This document shows, piece by piece, positions 43,751 through 55,404 of a DNA stretch of 64,000 bases. A program made the position numbers and the translations under genes. The stretch comes from Naematelia aurantialba (Eukaryota > Basidiomycota > Tremellomycetes > Tremellales > Naemateliaceae), in NCBI GenBank assembly GCA_021527695.1, contig JAKFAO010000002.1, positions 868,501 through 932,500 on the forward strand, given 5' to 3'. A model generated the notes under the pieces. It worked only from the letters and a program-made list of their open reading frames with translations, ran no database searches and was not told the origin of the DNA. How positions within the stretch are numbered: the stretch's first letter is position 1; each line of letters starts with the position of its first letter.

Positions 43751-46700
43751 ATGGCGCCCTCTCACACCCACACCCACGGCCACTCCAAGACTTCCAGCGG
43801 ACATCTAGCACCGGGCACCGCGTCCCGGACCCAGCCCAGCTCCGGCTCTGGGGTTGGGTCTGGGACTGGAACTGGGACTGGGACTGGGACGGGGACGCCC
43901 GCGCTGTCGGTCTCGCCGTCGCCGATCCCTCCGTACCTCCGCCCCCAGAGCTCGCGGCACCACTCGAACACGTCCGTCACGTCGGTCGGCTCGACCGGCT
44001 CGCTGCGATCGAGGTCTTATCGCCCGCATGCGCAGCAGCGCGAGTTTGTCCCCTCGGCCGTGGACCTGTATGTCGACCAGGTTGGCGAGGGCATTGCCGA
44101 GAGGGTGTTGATTGACGAGGCCGAGGAGGCGTATGAGCACGATCGGGAACAGGAGGAACACGAGTACCAGCATCAGCATGGATACGCCCATGGACACGGG
44201 CATGGACACGGGCATGGACAGCATACACACGGCCAGGGAAAGGGACACGGCAAAGAACAGGGAAAAGGACAAGACGAGGCGCTCGGACACGAGCCGGAAG
44301 CGCGGCTGCACGACGTACAGCAGGAAGACGAATACCGCGCCGCAGAGAACCGCGAGCACGAGCTCCGTCCGCAGAGCTACGATAACCTCCGCGACGGGTC
44401 GATCACGCGCCGCGCGGCGTGGAGACGGCCCCGCCCGATTTGGATATACGTCTACGGCGTGGGCATCGCCCTGACGATGGGCATGGGCATGGCGCCGCGC
44501 AGTGAGCTGTACATCAACCTCGCGTGTCTGTCGCACCCCCCGCAGCAGCACCGCGCCAGCGCGAGCGATCTTGTCTTGGCTGCGAGATCCAACACCGATA
44601 CCGACGCCCACGCTACGTTCAATGACGGCGCCGCAATCGACTATGCAAGCTTCCACACTACATTCAACGAAGACTACGAACTTGGGATTGGCGCTCCAGC
44701 GCCGGCCCCGTCGATGTCTGATGACGCCGACGCCGACACCGACGTCGACGCTGACCGCAGCGTGAACGCCACGCTCCCCGCACCGCCTGCACCCGTCAAA
44801 GGCGGAGCTGGAAGCGGCAGTGACCCCAAGTGGACGCCGGCCGACGAGTGGTTCCGACGCATCCAGCGTGAGATATACGAATACGAGCTGCACCGCCATC
44901 ACTCGCAAGTCCCCAACGTCCCCAAGGACCCCAAAGACCCGAAAGATACCAAGAACCCGACGACTCCCGAAACATCTGCGCGGCCCATGCCAAGCGGGAC
45001 TGTGCCTGAAGGACCTATCCCGATGCCGACGCCGGCTGCACCGAGCGACGGACATGACCACGACCGCGACCGCGACCACGACCGCGGTCAGGGGCCGGTT
45101 CAGGTGCCGTCGACGGGGAGGGACGGAGACGACGGAGGGAGGAGCACGCCGTATACTGAGATTGACCCGAGGTTGTGCAAGAAGGACCCAAAGGTCCAAG
45201 CAGCGGCGGCGAGGTTGACTATGAGTGCGTATCTTCTCATGATTCCAGACGGCACCAGCGTGGCGTTTGGTGCTCGTGACGTCTCTCGCGGCCGCGGTAG
45301 TCTTGGTGCTCTGGAGTCTCGCGCGGGTGGCGTGGACAAGGCGGAATGCTGACGGCACAGTGTTGACGCTCACCGTTGGACTACTGTCGGCGCTCACGAC
45401 GGGCAAGTGGGGCGAGACCTCTGATCGCCTTGGGCGTACCAAGGTCATGGCGATTTGCGAACTGGGTCTTCTGCTCAGGTACGATCATCAGACATCACCA
45501 CCAAAGCCAAGGCTAGCTAGACGCTGATGACATCCAGCGAGGTCTGCTTCGTCCTGGTCGCGACGTTCCCGTACCTCGCGCCGGGAGGCTACCGGGCGCT
45601 GCTGTTCTCTCCCATGCTGGACGGCGTCCTCGGCGGTCTGTCCACCATGACCGCGACGATACACGCGTACCTGAGCGACGTTACGCCGGATGGCAGTCGT
45701 GCCGCTGTGTTTGCGCGCTTCGCAGGGATCATGATGGTTGGCTTTGCGTCGGGACCTGCCATTGGCAGTGTCGTCATCCGCGCTTCTGGCAACATGTAAG
45801 CGGACTTGTCTCTCGTCAAACCCTCTTGCTCAGTCTGTTTGCGAGCTCGTCTCTCCATGTGCTCGATGTCTCCGTGTGCCTAATGTCTCCTTGTCGCTCT
45901 ATGTCTCCTTGTGCTCGATCTTTGTCATTCGCTTTGCGAGCTCCATCGCTCTGCCTGTTCATCTCTGCATACGGTCGCATGAGATTGCGGTATACCACAG
46001 GCGTACGGACGCTGACAATGCAGCATGACGCCATTCTACATCATGATCGGCGTGCACATGACGTGGCTCGTGTTGGTGCTGCTGATCCTGCCCGAATCAC
46101 TCTCGTCCGAAGCGCGCGTGATCCTGCGGAAGAACGCCCAGCTCGCAGCAGAGGCTAATAGGCGGCGAGACGCTGCCGAGCGGGAATGGGAAGACGAGAC
46201 GCCCGCAGCTGACGAGCCGACCGATCCCATGACCGCGGCAGCGGAGAGCGGGTGGTCCCGCGTCTCAATGTCGTTCAGCCATGCCGGGCATTCACGCCGC
46301 CGAAAGCGGTTCATGGGCAACGTCAAGCGTATCGCCAGGAGGATCACCAGCCCCCTGAGGCCGTTGGCGGTGTTGTTGCCGCGCGAGCGGGAGGACGGAC
46401 GGCCAGGCAAGGAGTGGAATTTAACTTGGGTCGGGTGTGCGCTCTTTTGCATGTCGATGATGTATGTGAGTATCGGCGGTGTTTCCCCTTCCTCTTCTCC
46501 CTGTCTTCCTTCTGCCTTGTCCTTCTCTCCCACCCGGCGCAATCTTCCCCTTCTCCTTTCCTTCTTCCCTGTTCTTCATCCTCCGACTACTTGCTTCTCC
46601 TTTACTTGCTTCTCCACCTACTTCCTTCCCATGCACCATCGTTGCCTATCTCCCTTGGAAATCCAGACATCGGCGTCCGTGTGCCGTGTCGTCGACACGT

Positions 46701-47805
46701 GACCATCGAGGGCAGATTATAGGGATCGAGACTGACCGGACAGGGCGCCATGGCCGTCAAGGCGCAGTTTGCATTCTATGCTTATGGGTGGACGTCGGCT
46801 CAGGTGAGTGGCGCGGTCTGAGTGGCAAATCACGTCGGAACGCATGCTCATGGGACTAGCTGGGACCGTACATGTCGCTCATTGGAGTGTCGCGCGGTTT
46901 TGTTCTGCTCGTACTTGTTCCCAGTGAGTTGGGCGTCACTTTGCAGGTTGTTCATGATTGAGTTACCTGAGTGTGGCCGTCCCGATTCTGGCGTTGTCTG
47001 AGTCTGGCGTGCCGAGTCTGGCGTTACCTGAGTGTGGCGTTACCTGAGTGTGGCGTTGCCGAGTCTGCCATTTCACGAGTGTGGCCGTCCCGATTCTGGC
47101 GTTAGGTCTGCCTGCACGCAAGCCTGGTTGCTGACGATGACACCAGCTGTACTGCGCTATGTCAAGCCGCACTTTGTCGAAAAACCTGTGCCACAAGCCG
47201 ACGCAGACGCCGGAGTCTCTGGCTTTTCTGCCGTGTCCTTCTCTGACGAATCTCACTCGGAGGCCAACGAGCCCACGTCCTCCGCCATCACCTTGCGCAC
47301 CACGCCTGAAGCTGAACCAACGGTCCGTGCTGCGCCGATCAAGCGTTCGGCCCAACTGGATCTCTATGTCGCTCGCACTTCCGGCATGTTCCTCCTCGTC
47401 CCATACATCTTGCTCGCTTTCAACCAGTCTGCCGAGGTCTTTGTCCTACTCTCGACATTGACGACCTTTGGCTCCGCCGATACTCCAAGTACCAACTCTT
47501 TGGCGCTTGCGCTCCTCCCGTCGTCCAGGGAGAGCGGGCGTCTCTTTGGCGCCATCTCGGTGATCAACGCACTGGGGGGCACGTTGATCGGCCCGCTGTT
47601 GTTTGGCAACCTGTTTGCGGCGACGGTCGGGACATATGCGCCGACGGTGTTTGCGCTGGCGGCGGGGATGTTGGCGCTGGCGCAGGTTATGTTGGCGCTG
47701 ATTAGGTTGCCTGCGGAGCCTAAGAGCGGGGAGGAGGAAAGGGGCAGGAGCAGGCGTGTCAAGAGCGTCAGAGCGAGTAGTAGGGGAGTCGCCGCGGGCA
47801 AGTAA
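43751..47805 (+). CDS. Major facilitator superfamily transporter with His-rich cytosolic head
   Basis: Twelve-helix-type MFS carrier of unknown substrate. The start at 43751 opens with THTHGHSK, a Gly-Thr repeat and then a long hydrophilic head containing a (His-Gly)n tract (44176-44226). Helix 1 is IWIYVYGVGIALTMGMGM. It is followed by an unusually long acidic loop of about 200 residues, then LTLTVGLLSALTTGKWGETS with the MFS motif-A-like DRLGRTK. Next come SPMLDGVLGGLSTMTATIHAYL and AGIMMVGFASGPAIGS, the central basic loop, and the C-terminal bundle (FAFYAYGWTSAQLGPYMSLI, then YVARTSGMFLLVPYILLAF) up to TAA at 47803. Introns at about 45226-45358, 45477-45536, 45797-46021, 46464-46743, 46804-46858, 46921-47144. 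It resembles the fungal TetA-like MFS group; substrate cannot be told. Confidence 0.85.
44176..44226 (+). repeat. (His-Gly) coding repeat in the MFS head
   Basis: GGACAC/GGGCAT hexamer repeat coding alternating His and Gly. A near-identical repeat occurs in CDH1 at 49486-49533. Confidence 0.9.
46961..47104 (+). repeat. Intronic repeat in the MFS gene
   Basis: About ten imperfect 13-14 bp units built on GAGT(C/G)TGGCGTT and CCTGAGTGTGGC, inside the intron at 46921-47144. Confidence 0.85.
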
Positions 47806-49274
47806 CCGACGAGTCTAGACAGTGGAGGCTCTCGACTTGGACGGGTCCCGGCTTGTCTATTTCACGACTCTGAGCTCTGACGACCATTGGAGTGAAAACT
47901 GCTCGACCCCTCGACTTCTGGCAGTCACACGTAGATTAGGCACGGGAGGCGATGTTTGGACCGGGCAAGAAGATTTGGACGAGACGATGTGTGGATTTAG
48001 ACGAGACGATGTTTGGGCTTGGACGATATTTGGGCTTGGCAAGGCGATGTGTGGATCTGGCGAGGTGACGTTGTAGACTTGGTGGTTGGGTGGGACGACT
48101 GCGAGGGTACGAAGTGGACGATCTTTAATGAGACAGAGCAGTGAGGTTGCTTTTCTAAAGTCTGATGAACAGTGGCAAAGTAAGTGAAGATAGATGGGTA
48201 CACTAATCATCGCGGGTGGAGTAATGTTCGATATGGCTCGTGTTGTAGGATATACACGATGAACCTATCTCTTGAATGGCTGTATGTGCGGCATGTCAAC
48301 CGCTGAATGCATATGCACGCTGAATGCATATGCACGCTGAAATGCATAATGGATCGAGTACCGTGTGCAGACCTGGAAGTGCAAGAGGTAAGCTATGACT
48401 CTTTATTACCAGATCGGGTAAAAACATCCAAGGCAACGTTTTGAAAGCAACGAGCAACAAGAGTTCAACGGTATTACTCTCTCTCTCTCTGTCTCTCTCT
48501 CGCGCGTCGAGCGACGATGCTCGACCTGTCCTATCACTTTCCGACGTTGACCTGAACTGCTCCCCCTCTCCCCTCTTTGCGCATCTCCTTGATCTGTGAA
48601 CGACAGTCAGTCGGTCTTATTGTCGTTGTTGCCCGAGACAAAGCCGAGACGACGTAAAACACAAACACACAATACGACACACCACACCCAACCCACACTC
48701 ACCATCCGGCACGACACGACTCGCGATACCGCGCGACGACGCAGTGGGACGCAGTAGGCAGATCGTAGCCCCTGCCCCTGTACTCGCTGCTCACTCCCTT
48801 CCCGTCGAGGCGTGGAACCAAGCGGTGTGATTGAGCAGGCGAGGACGCCAGACACCGACACCGGACACCGCCCGCCGTCGCTTTGTTCCTCCCCATCCTT
48901 CCTTCTGCCTTTTCTCTTCCTTCTGCCGTTCTCTTCCTTCCTCTGCGTTCGTGTACCAGCGCCTTCCTGCCCGCATCACCGGCTCCCCCCTCTTCCCCTC
49001 TCGTCCTTGTCTCCTTCCCTTCCCCGGCTCTGTTCATCGTCCGTGTCAACCGTCGCCAGGTTACCCGGCTCCTACTTTCCTCAGAGACGAGGTCAGATAT
49101 CTCAGATATCTCAGACACGAGACGAAACACCTCATCCGCGGACGAGACACCATATCCCACACTGACAACCACGAATAAACACCGACCGAGGAGACCAGGT
49201 AACACCGAGACCGGTCACTCAGAGACGGCTCTTGCTCTCAGAGACAAGGTTAGGCTGTGCAGGCGAGACGGGAG
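47806..49274. promoter_or_regulatory. Spacer and promoter of CDH1
   Basis: 1.47 kb. It contains GATGTTTGGAC/GATGTGTGGAT repeats (about 47950-48055), an 18-bp ATGCATATGCACGCTGA doublet (about 48306-48340), a TC dinucleotide run (48477-48503) and, from about 48890 to 49010, a strongly CT-rich tract that probably belongs to the CDH1 promoter/leader. A possible tiny minus-strand spliced ORF (48537-48704) is treated under findings. Nothing else is supported. Confidence 0.5.
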
Positions 49275-51784
49275 ATGCTCGATATGTCTTTGTACGACAA
49301 CGACCTCTCACGGCGGCACATTGCCGGCACAGGCGCCGCCGCGCCGCCCTCGCCGTCCAGCTCGCCGGTGCGCCCGCCCCGTGTCGGAACATCGAGACAG
49401 CAGCCGCCAGCCCCTGCCGACGTTTTCGGAGATATCACCATGCCGGTGCGCAACGGGCATGCACATTCGCCTGCGCATGGCCACGGTCACGGTCACGGGC
49501 ATGGACACGGGCACGGGCACGCGTACGGTCAAGGTCACGATCACGGTCACAGGCGCCCACACGGAGGATCACCGCGGTCGATGAGCCCGATGAACGTCGG
49601 TAAGGGCAAGGGAGTCGGGAGGGACTATGGGGACCGGTGCGTGTCTCTCCTATCTGCTCTCTTTGCTGCCTGAGCCCCTTGCAGCACTAACAAGCTAGAT
49701 TCATCGCCACTCGAGACGGAACCGACCTGCACGCCGCGTACCAACTGCTCGTCGATGTAGATGGCGTCTCTGGACGAGAAATAGCTGGCAAGCCAAAAGC
49801 CAGACGAAAGAGCGCATATGGTCAAGGCACTGACCAGGATGTCCGGAGAGGTGAGTGGTCTGCACCTCGACGTCTGCTGACCCTTCAGAGGAGGTAAATG
49901 CCACCTTTACTCATCTCCTCAAGACCGAACTCTTCCCGCCTAGCCAACCATCCTCACGCACATGCTCACCAGCTCGACAACCTCAAGCCTCACCCTCCCA
50001 CCATGCTCGCCGCCCAATGACCTTTCAGACCTCGCATATCCCCAACCTCCCTTCAACCAGCTTCTCAGTGTCGTCCGCAGGCACGACGCCGTTGCACCAC
50101 CATCCTCCGCCAGCTGTCACAGGTATCAGTGACCGCGGCGATCGCGAGCTGTCACCTGCCTCTACCCTGCCTCCGTTACCCATGCACGCGCCGTCCACGC
50201 CGACTTCCGGGCACGGTCGACCCCCCGGCGCAGGTCCGAGCTCCTCTCATCACCGGGCCCACCAGTCTCAAGTCGCTCTTACGTCAGGAGCGTCGCGTTC
50301 AGGTGCTTCGCCACCGAATTCGTCTGCACGAAAATCAGCCTTTTCGCCGCCAGCATCCTTTGCTGTGGGCTCACCGTCGACTCCCACCAGGAAACGCCTG
50401 CTAAACTTCTCATCGCCTGGGGCGGCACGAATGGCGGCATTAACCAATGGATATGGCCTGGATGACATGGGGCATGACAAGTACAGCCTCAGTCCCGTGG
50501 GGAAAGATACGCAGCAGGTGCTGCTGAGTCCGCGCAAGGGAGTCCGTCAGATCGCACGGACTCCGTTCAAGGTCCTCGATGCGCCTGAATTGGCTGTGAG
50601 CTTGTCTGAACTCGGCTTTGGAGAGAATACAAGGAGAGCTGACCATGTCAGGACGACTTCTACCTCAACCTCGTGTCGTGGTCAGCGTCAAATGTCCTCG
50701 GTGTCGGTCTCAACTCCTGTGTATACCTGTGGAGCGCACAGACTAGCAAGGTGACCAAGCTGTGCGACATGACTACCACCACTTCAGGCGGCGAAGAGAT
50801 CAGTGACAGCATCACTGGCATTGAATGGACAAATAGAGTAAGCCTCTCAATCCGGTGGATGGAGTCGCCCACTCACTCGCGTAGGGCAGCACACTTGCGA
50901 TAGGGACGAATCGCGGCTCGGTCGAGATCTGGGACGCGGAATACTGCAAACGTATACGGACCATGTCCGGGCACACTGGCAGAGTCGGCGCTTTGGCATG
51001 GAACAGCCACATACTGTCTTCCGGGTCTCGCGATCGTACCATCCTGCACCGCGATACTCGCGTCCCAGACCAGTACATTCGCAAGCTTGCTGGCCACCAC
51101 AAGCAAGAAGTGTGTGGGCTCCGTTGGAATCCCGATACAGACCAACTAGCTAGTGGAGGCAACGATAACAAGCTGTTTGTATGGGGTGGGACGGACGCAA
51201 GACCGACCTGGCGGTTCGGCGAGCACAAGGCGGCCGTCAAGGCGATCGCGTGGAGTCCCCACCAGCGAGGCATGCTCGCCAGTGGCGGCGGCACGGCAGA
51301 TAAGAAGATACGCTTCTGGAACAGTCTGACGGGAGGTCTGGTCAGCGAGTGGGATACTGGGTCTCAGGTGGGTTCTGGTCCTCTCTCGCTTGTTGTTCTT
51401 CTCTCGCTTGTCGTTCTTCTCTCGCTTGCTGTTGTGGCCTTGGTAGCCATGTCAGAGCTGACTCGTCAGGTCTGTAACCTGATGTGGTCGAAGAATTCAA
51501 ACGAAATTGTATCGACGCACGGCTACTCTGGGGGCCCGGTACAGAACCAAATCCACATCTGGCGGTATCCCTCGATGACGCAAGTGGCGACTTTGACAGG
51601 CCACACATTCAGAGTCCTGTACCTCGCCATGTCGCCCGACGGGCAGACGATCGTCACGGGCGCAGGAGACGAGACGTTGAGGTTCTGGAATGCGTTTCAG
51701 AAGAGTAAGGGAGATGCCAAGGTGCTGGGAGGTGCAGAAGCCGATGGCAAGGGGGGCTTGAACCCGTTTGTAAAGATACGCTGA
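49275..51784 (+). CDS. CDH1: APC/C activator Cdh1 (Fizzy-related)
   Basis: WD40 activator of the anaphase-promoting complex, acting from late mitosis to G1. The start is the ATG at 49275 or the in-frame one at 49284. The N-terminus is disordered with a His-Gly tract, then the C-box DRFIATRDG formed across the intron at about 49637-49699, and HAAYQLLVD. Ser/Pro-rich CDK-type sites follow, then RKSAFSPPASF, GVRQIARTPFKVLDAPEL and the seven-blade propeller: YLNLVSWSASNVLGVGL, GIEWTNRG, SGHTGRVGALAWN, GHHKQEVCGLRWNPD, EHKAAVKAIAWSPHQRG, GSQVCNLMWSKNSNEIVSTH and GHTFRVLYLAMSPDG. It ends NPFVKIR, keeping the C-terminal Ile-Arg tail that docks on APC/C TPR subunits. C-box wording and the GSQVCNL blade favour Cdh1 over Cdc20. 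An intron at 51368-51469 is open in frame. Confidence 0.95.
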
Positions 51785-52762
51785 GGTGCGGGTCTTTCTC
51801 ACGGCGCGTCGTCGTCGTCGTCGTCGTCTTCGCGGTATTCGTCGTCCCGGTCATTTTCGCGGTATGGTGGTATTGTGTGTAGTGTGATGCTGTGATCCGG
51901 TTGTAGATCACGCTAGTGGGTGCTCATTGTAGCTATCGGGATCAGAGGGATCATTCATGTCATCATCATGCTCGTTCTCTGTTCAAGCTTATGCTCGTTC
52001 TATGCTCATACTATTCTCATCATGCTCATGTTAATGCTCATGGTCTGCTCATGCTGATCCTCGTGCTCGTGCTCATGATAATGGGGACGGGCAGGCTGGG
52101 GTGGTGATGGGAACGGGCAGGCTGGGGGATAGCCAAGCTCAGTCTGATCCAACAACGATGACGGAGAATTATGACGACATTCATCAAGACAATTATGGAT
52201 AAGAGATACGTTGGATGTACATTACACACACTGAGCACTGCAGGCGCGATGTCGCCAATGTGGCAATCACGTCGATGGGCAACATGGTAGATCGGTAAAC
52301 CGATTCCCAGGGGGCAAATCGAAGTCGAGGTGACGAGCGCGAGATGAGACGCGATGGAGATGGACGTTGAGATTATTCTTCTGATCTTGCTCTAGTACAA
52401 ATCTAGGAGATTCTACATCATCAGCGGTGTCTGCTGCGTCGGATCCCTGCACGGTCCACTGTTGGGTCAAGGTCCACGTCCACGTCCACGTCCACGTCCA
52501 CGTCCACGTCCACGTCCACGTCCACGTCCACGTCCACGTCCGCGTCCACGGTCCACGGTCCACGTCCACGTCCACGTCCACGTCCACGAGTCGCGGCTGG
52601 CTAGTCCACGCCGGACAGCCACGTTCCAGACCCAGATCTCGAACGGCGAGAGGGCCAGAGTAGTGTGACGACGTCGTGGCGAGACATTACAAGACAGAAG
52701 ACGCAAGACAACAGACTCACATGACGCACGGAACCCTACCCACTCCCACCCCTCTCCCGCAC
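51785..52762. other. Convergent spacer CDH1 / glycosidase with hexamer array
   Basis: 978 bp between converging stops. It contains a CGTCGTCGT run just after CDH1, CTCATGCTC repeats near 51965-52070, a 24-bp doublet around GATGGGAACGGGCAGGCTGG at 52080-52125, and the GTCCAC array. A leftward ORF reading through the array (52267-52587) has no recognisable domain. Confidence 0.55.
52472..52587. repeat. (GTCCAC)n microsatellite array
   Basis: About 19 hexamer units GTCCAC, perfect for the first 14 or so, then interrupted by GTCCGC and two GG insertions. Intergenic. Confidence 0.95.
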
Positions 52763-54735
52763 CTAGAGCACCACTCCCAGTCCCCGAGCCAGTACCGCCG
52801 CGACCGCGATCACCGCGCCCATCTCCATGCTCGAGCCCGCATTCAGCGTGCTCGAGGCGAGCGAGCTGCTCGTGCCTAGGGGGTCGCCGTCGCTGCCCTT
52901 GGTGGACGAGCCGCCTTCGCCCGACTGGAACTCCGCGCGGCCCTGCTGGTCCCACTGGTTGTACGCGGCGTAGGCCATGACCATGAACGCCTGCGCCTCG
53001 GGGCTCTGGGTGCCCTGGGTCGAAAAGTCGGTGGGGTTGACGACTTGGGTCACGTAGCCCGTCGAGTTGACTTTGGCAGAGACGGCGGTGAGGAGCGTCA
53101 GCGATTGGTTGACGTAGTTGTTGGTCAGGTTGAGGGTCGATAGCCGGCTGAGAAGGTCAGTCGAGTGTCCTGCTTGTTGCAGTGAGGTGCGGAAGGTCCC
53201 GCTTTCGTATCTGACAGCGGGATCTCGGTGTCCATATGGGGGCCAAGGAGGTTTGGGGTGGGATGCGAGATGGAGGCGCCGAGACGGACTTGCGCGGTAG
53301 AACGTAAGATGTGGGATCTAGGATGAAGGTCTATAGCACGGAGGAAGAGGAGACTCACAGCCCCGTGGCAGCCATGAGAGTCGTACCACTACTGTCCTCA
53401 AACGACGTCGAGTCGTTGACGTAGTTCCTCAACAAACCATTGCTCGTCTACCAGTGCCGTCAGCCTCGGTCCAGTTCCCAAGAGGCAGTAGCGTTATTCG
53501 CCGCGATGCAACTCACGATATACGGCTGGACAGCAGTGAGGATCTCCTCCACCCACGTCTGCAGGTCGGTCACCTCACTGCTCATCTGCGAGGCAAACGA
53601 GCTCCACTGTATGGTCGCGAGCACGCGCAGCATCCCCGCAGCGGCCCAGGCATTGCCCGTGGACCAAGGTCTGGGATCCGAAGCCCCTCCGTTTTGTGTC
53701 GTGCCTCCCTCAATATGGTTCCAGAGTCCGTTTGACTGCCGCAACTGTGCGCGGTACAGCGAGCATTGAGTGTACGCCTCTTGCAGCAGGGTTTGATTGC
53801 CCTGCAATGCCCCGTAGTATGCTAGGAAGGGTGGGACCTGAAAAATCAAGTGTGGTGGCGAGACGGCGAGCGCGACGTAGTGGTTGGAGGCATAGATTTG
53901 AGAGGAGATACGAGGTCAGCACGTTTGACGCGGATTGAATGATGTAAGGTGAGCGTGGCACGGACGCTACGCACCATGTACACAAAATCCGACCAAAATT
54001 GCACTTGGTCCGCACGGTGCGAGATGGCGCCTTCAGAGCTCTACAGCAGTCGATAAGCTCATGCCTTGTGCTTCCTTTTTCTGCTGTCGTTCGCCCAAGC
54101 TCACCCGGGGCACGTCATACAGGAGGTAGTTTAGCTCGGCTGTCGCTGCATCTCCATAACCGACGTTGTTCCACAACGCATTGTCCGTACTCCAGTTGGC
54201 CAGAAGGATAGCCACGCCGAGACTCGCTGGATCGCTCGCCGCCCCATCGGATAGCAGCGAAGACCCTCCGTGCGCCGAGGCGCTCGTGTTGCTTGCTGGG
54301 CGGTTGTTGAGTGTGGTATGGGCGATATCTATGATCTGGGAGATGTCGTCTTGGGGGAGACTTGCTGGAAGTGGCAGGGGAGCTGTAGATGAGAAGATCG
54401 AGAGCGAGGGGTAGGTCCTCTCCAGGATCGCTTCAGATTTTGTACCGTTCTCCCATCTGCGACGCATCAGATACAAGACATCTTGTTGAACACGGCACAG
54501 ATGAGAGATCCATCCGGCTCTCGCCGCCGCCGCCACCACCACCACCACCGCCGCCGCCGCCGCCGCATGCACGTGGAGCAAGTGATGACACAGCCAGGGG
54601 GAGAGGGGAGAGAACCCACGAGTACTGGGAGATGTTTTGCATGACAGAATACACATTGTCCAGAGTCGAGTTGCTGAGATGTACAGCCGAGACTAGAGGC
54701 ACGAGCGCCAAGGCCAAGGAACGGAGGGGCTTCAT
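52763..54735 (-). CDS. Secreted, probably GPI-anchored six-hairpin glycosidase (YteR/GH105-like)
   Basis: Cell-wall or secreted glycosidase-like protein with an alpha6/alpha6 fold. The ATG at 54735 gives a signal peptide (KPLRSLALALVPLVSAV) followed by SNSTLDNVY. Splicing over the trinucleotide-bearing intron (about 54615-54466) yields SQYSWENGTKSEAILE, a segment typical of fungal YteR-like proteins. Later exons give SLGVAILLANWSTDNALWNN, AISHRADQVQFWSDFVYMVP with PFLAYYGAL, YRAQLRQSNGLWNHIEGG, and RPWSTGNAWAAAGMLRVLAT, the family core. The C-terminus has a Ser/Gly linker and a hydrophobic end (MGAVIAVAAVLARGLGVVL) without a following charged tail, as in GPI-anchored proteins. Stop TAG at 52763. 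Many N-glycosylation sequons. Enzyme activity and substrate are not shown; many fungal members are uncharacterised. Confidence 0.78.
54520..54567 (-). repeat. (CCG/CCA)n trinucleotide repeat in intron
   Basis: About 14 GCC/ACC-type triplets on the plus strand, inside the first intron of the glycosidase gene. It reads poly-Gly in the continuing frame. Confidence 0.9.
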
Positions 54736-55404
54736 GCCAGCGATTCCAAGAAGATCGCTATCCGTCGTTGGCACAGTCTATAAGACTAGGCACACTCCAG
54801 AGTACTGGGACAGAATGGGCAGTGGACGATCTGTCCTCAGCTCGCTTGACGACAAAGGCAGGGACGCTCAGGAGAGTCTACGCGCTCGAGCTCGAGCGGC
54901 GTCAATCAAGCTGCCCAGCTGAAAGCAGCCTTGAATACGCGATTTTGGTGTTGGAGGGACGTAGTCTAGATGATGCTGCGAGTATTATAGGTATACGAGT
55001 GAGCCTCCACGGCTGCGACTTTCATGTTAAGGTTCGTTGCTAACCTGATTTTGATCTTTCTTCTACGCGGTGCTACCTTTTTTTTTTTGGGCAGCTCCAG
55101 ACGTGACCGACTGCGGAAGCAAAATCCAGAGCCAAGCCACGAAGCCAGGAACGTGCCTGAACTGGGGAGCATGGGGAGTCGGTTGATAACTATACTACCG
55201 GCCACGTCATTTGCTGCTGGGACGCGCCGGTGTGGTTTCGCGTGGTTGGCGCGCTCTGACCCCCCGTCGCCCCCCATTTTTCCTCTTGTTCAGTCGAGTT
55301 TGTTATTCCTCCATTCCTTGCATCCTCCAACTCGGTCTGCAACTCCAAGCCCCCGAGCCAAAGTCTCTTGCGATCTACACACGAGACAAGACTCACTGTT
55401 TACT
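54736..55404. promoter_or_regulatory. Divergent promoter glycosidase / beta-tubulin
   Basis: 669 bp between outward-facing starts. A T10 run (55078-55087) lies about 320 bp upstream of the tubulin ATG, and a pyrimidine-rich TTTTTCCTCTTG segment lies near 55277. No ORF supported. Confidence 0.5.

Noticed and set aside
43805..45448. 547-codon minus-strand ORF opposite the MFS gene
   Set aside because: Antisense shadow of the GC-biased MFS first exon; Arg/Val-rich without motifs, while the sense frame has clear MFS helices.
54433..54774. Poly-Gly protein segment in the glycosidase
   Set aside because: It lies between a GTGGGT donor and a CGCAG acceptor; splicing restores the conserved SQYSWENGT segment.
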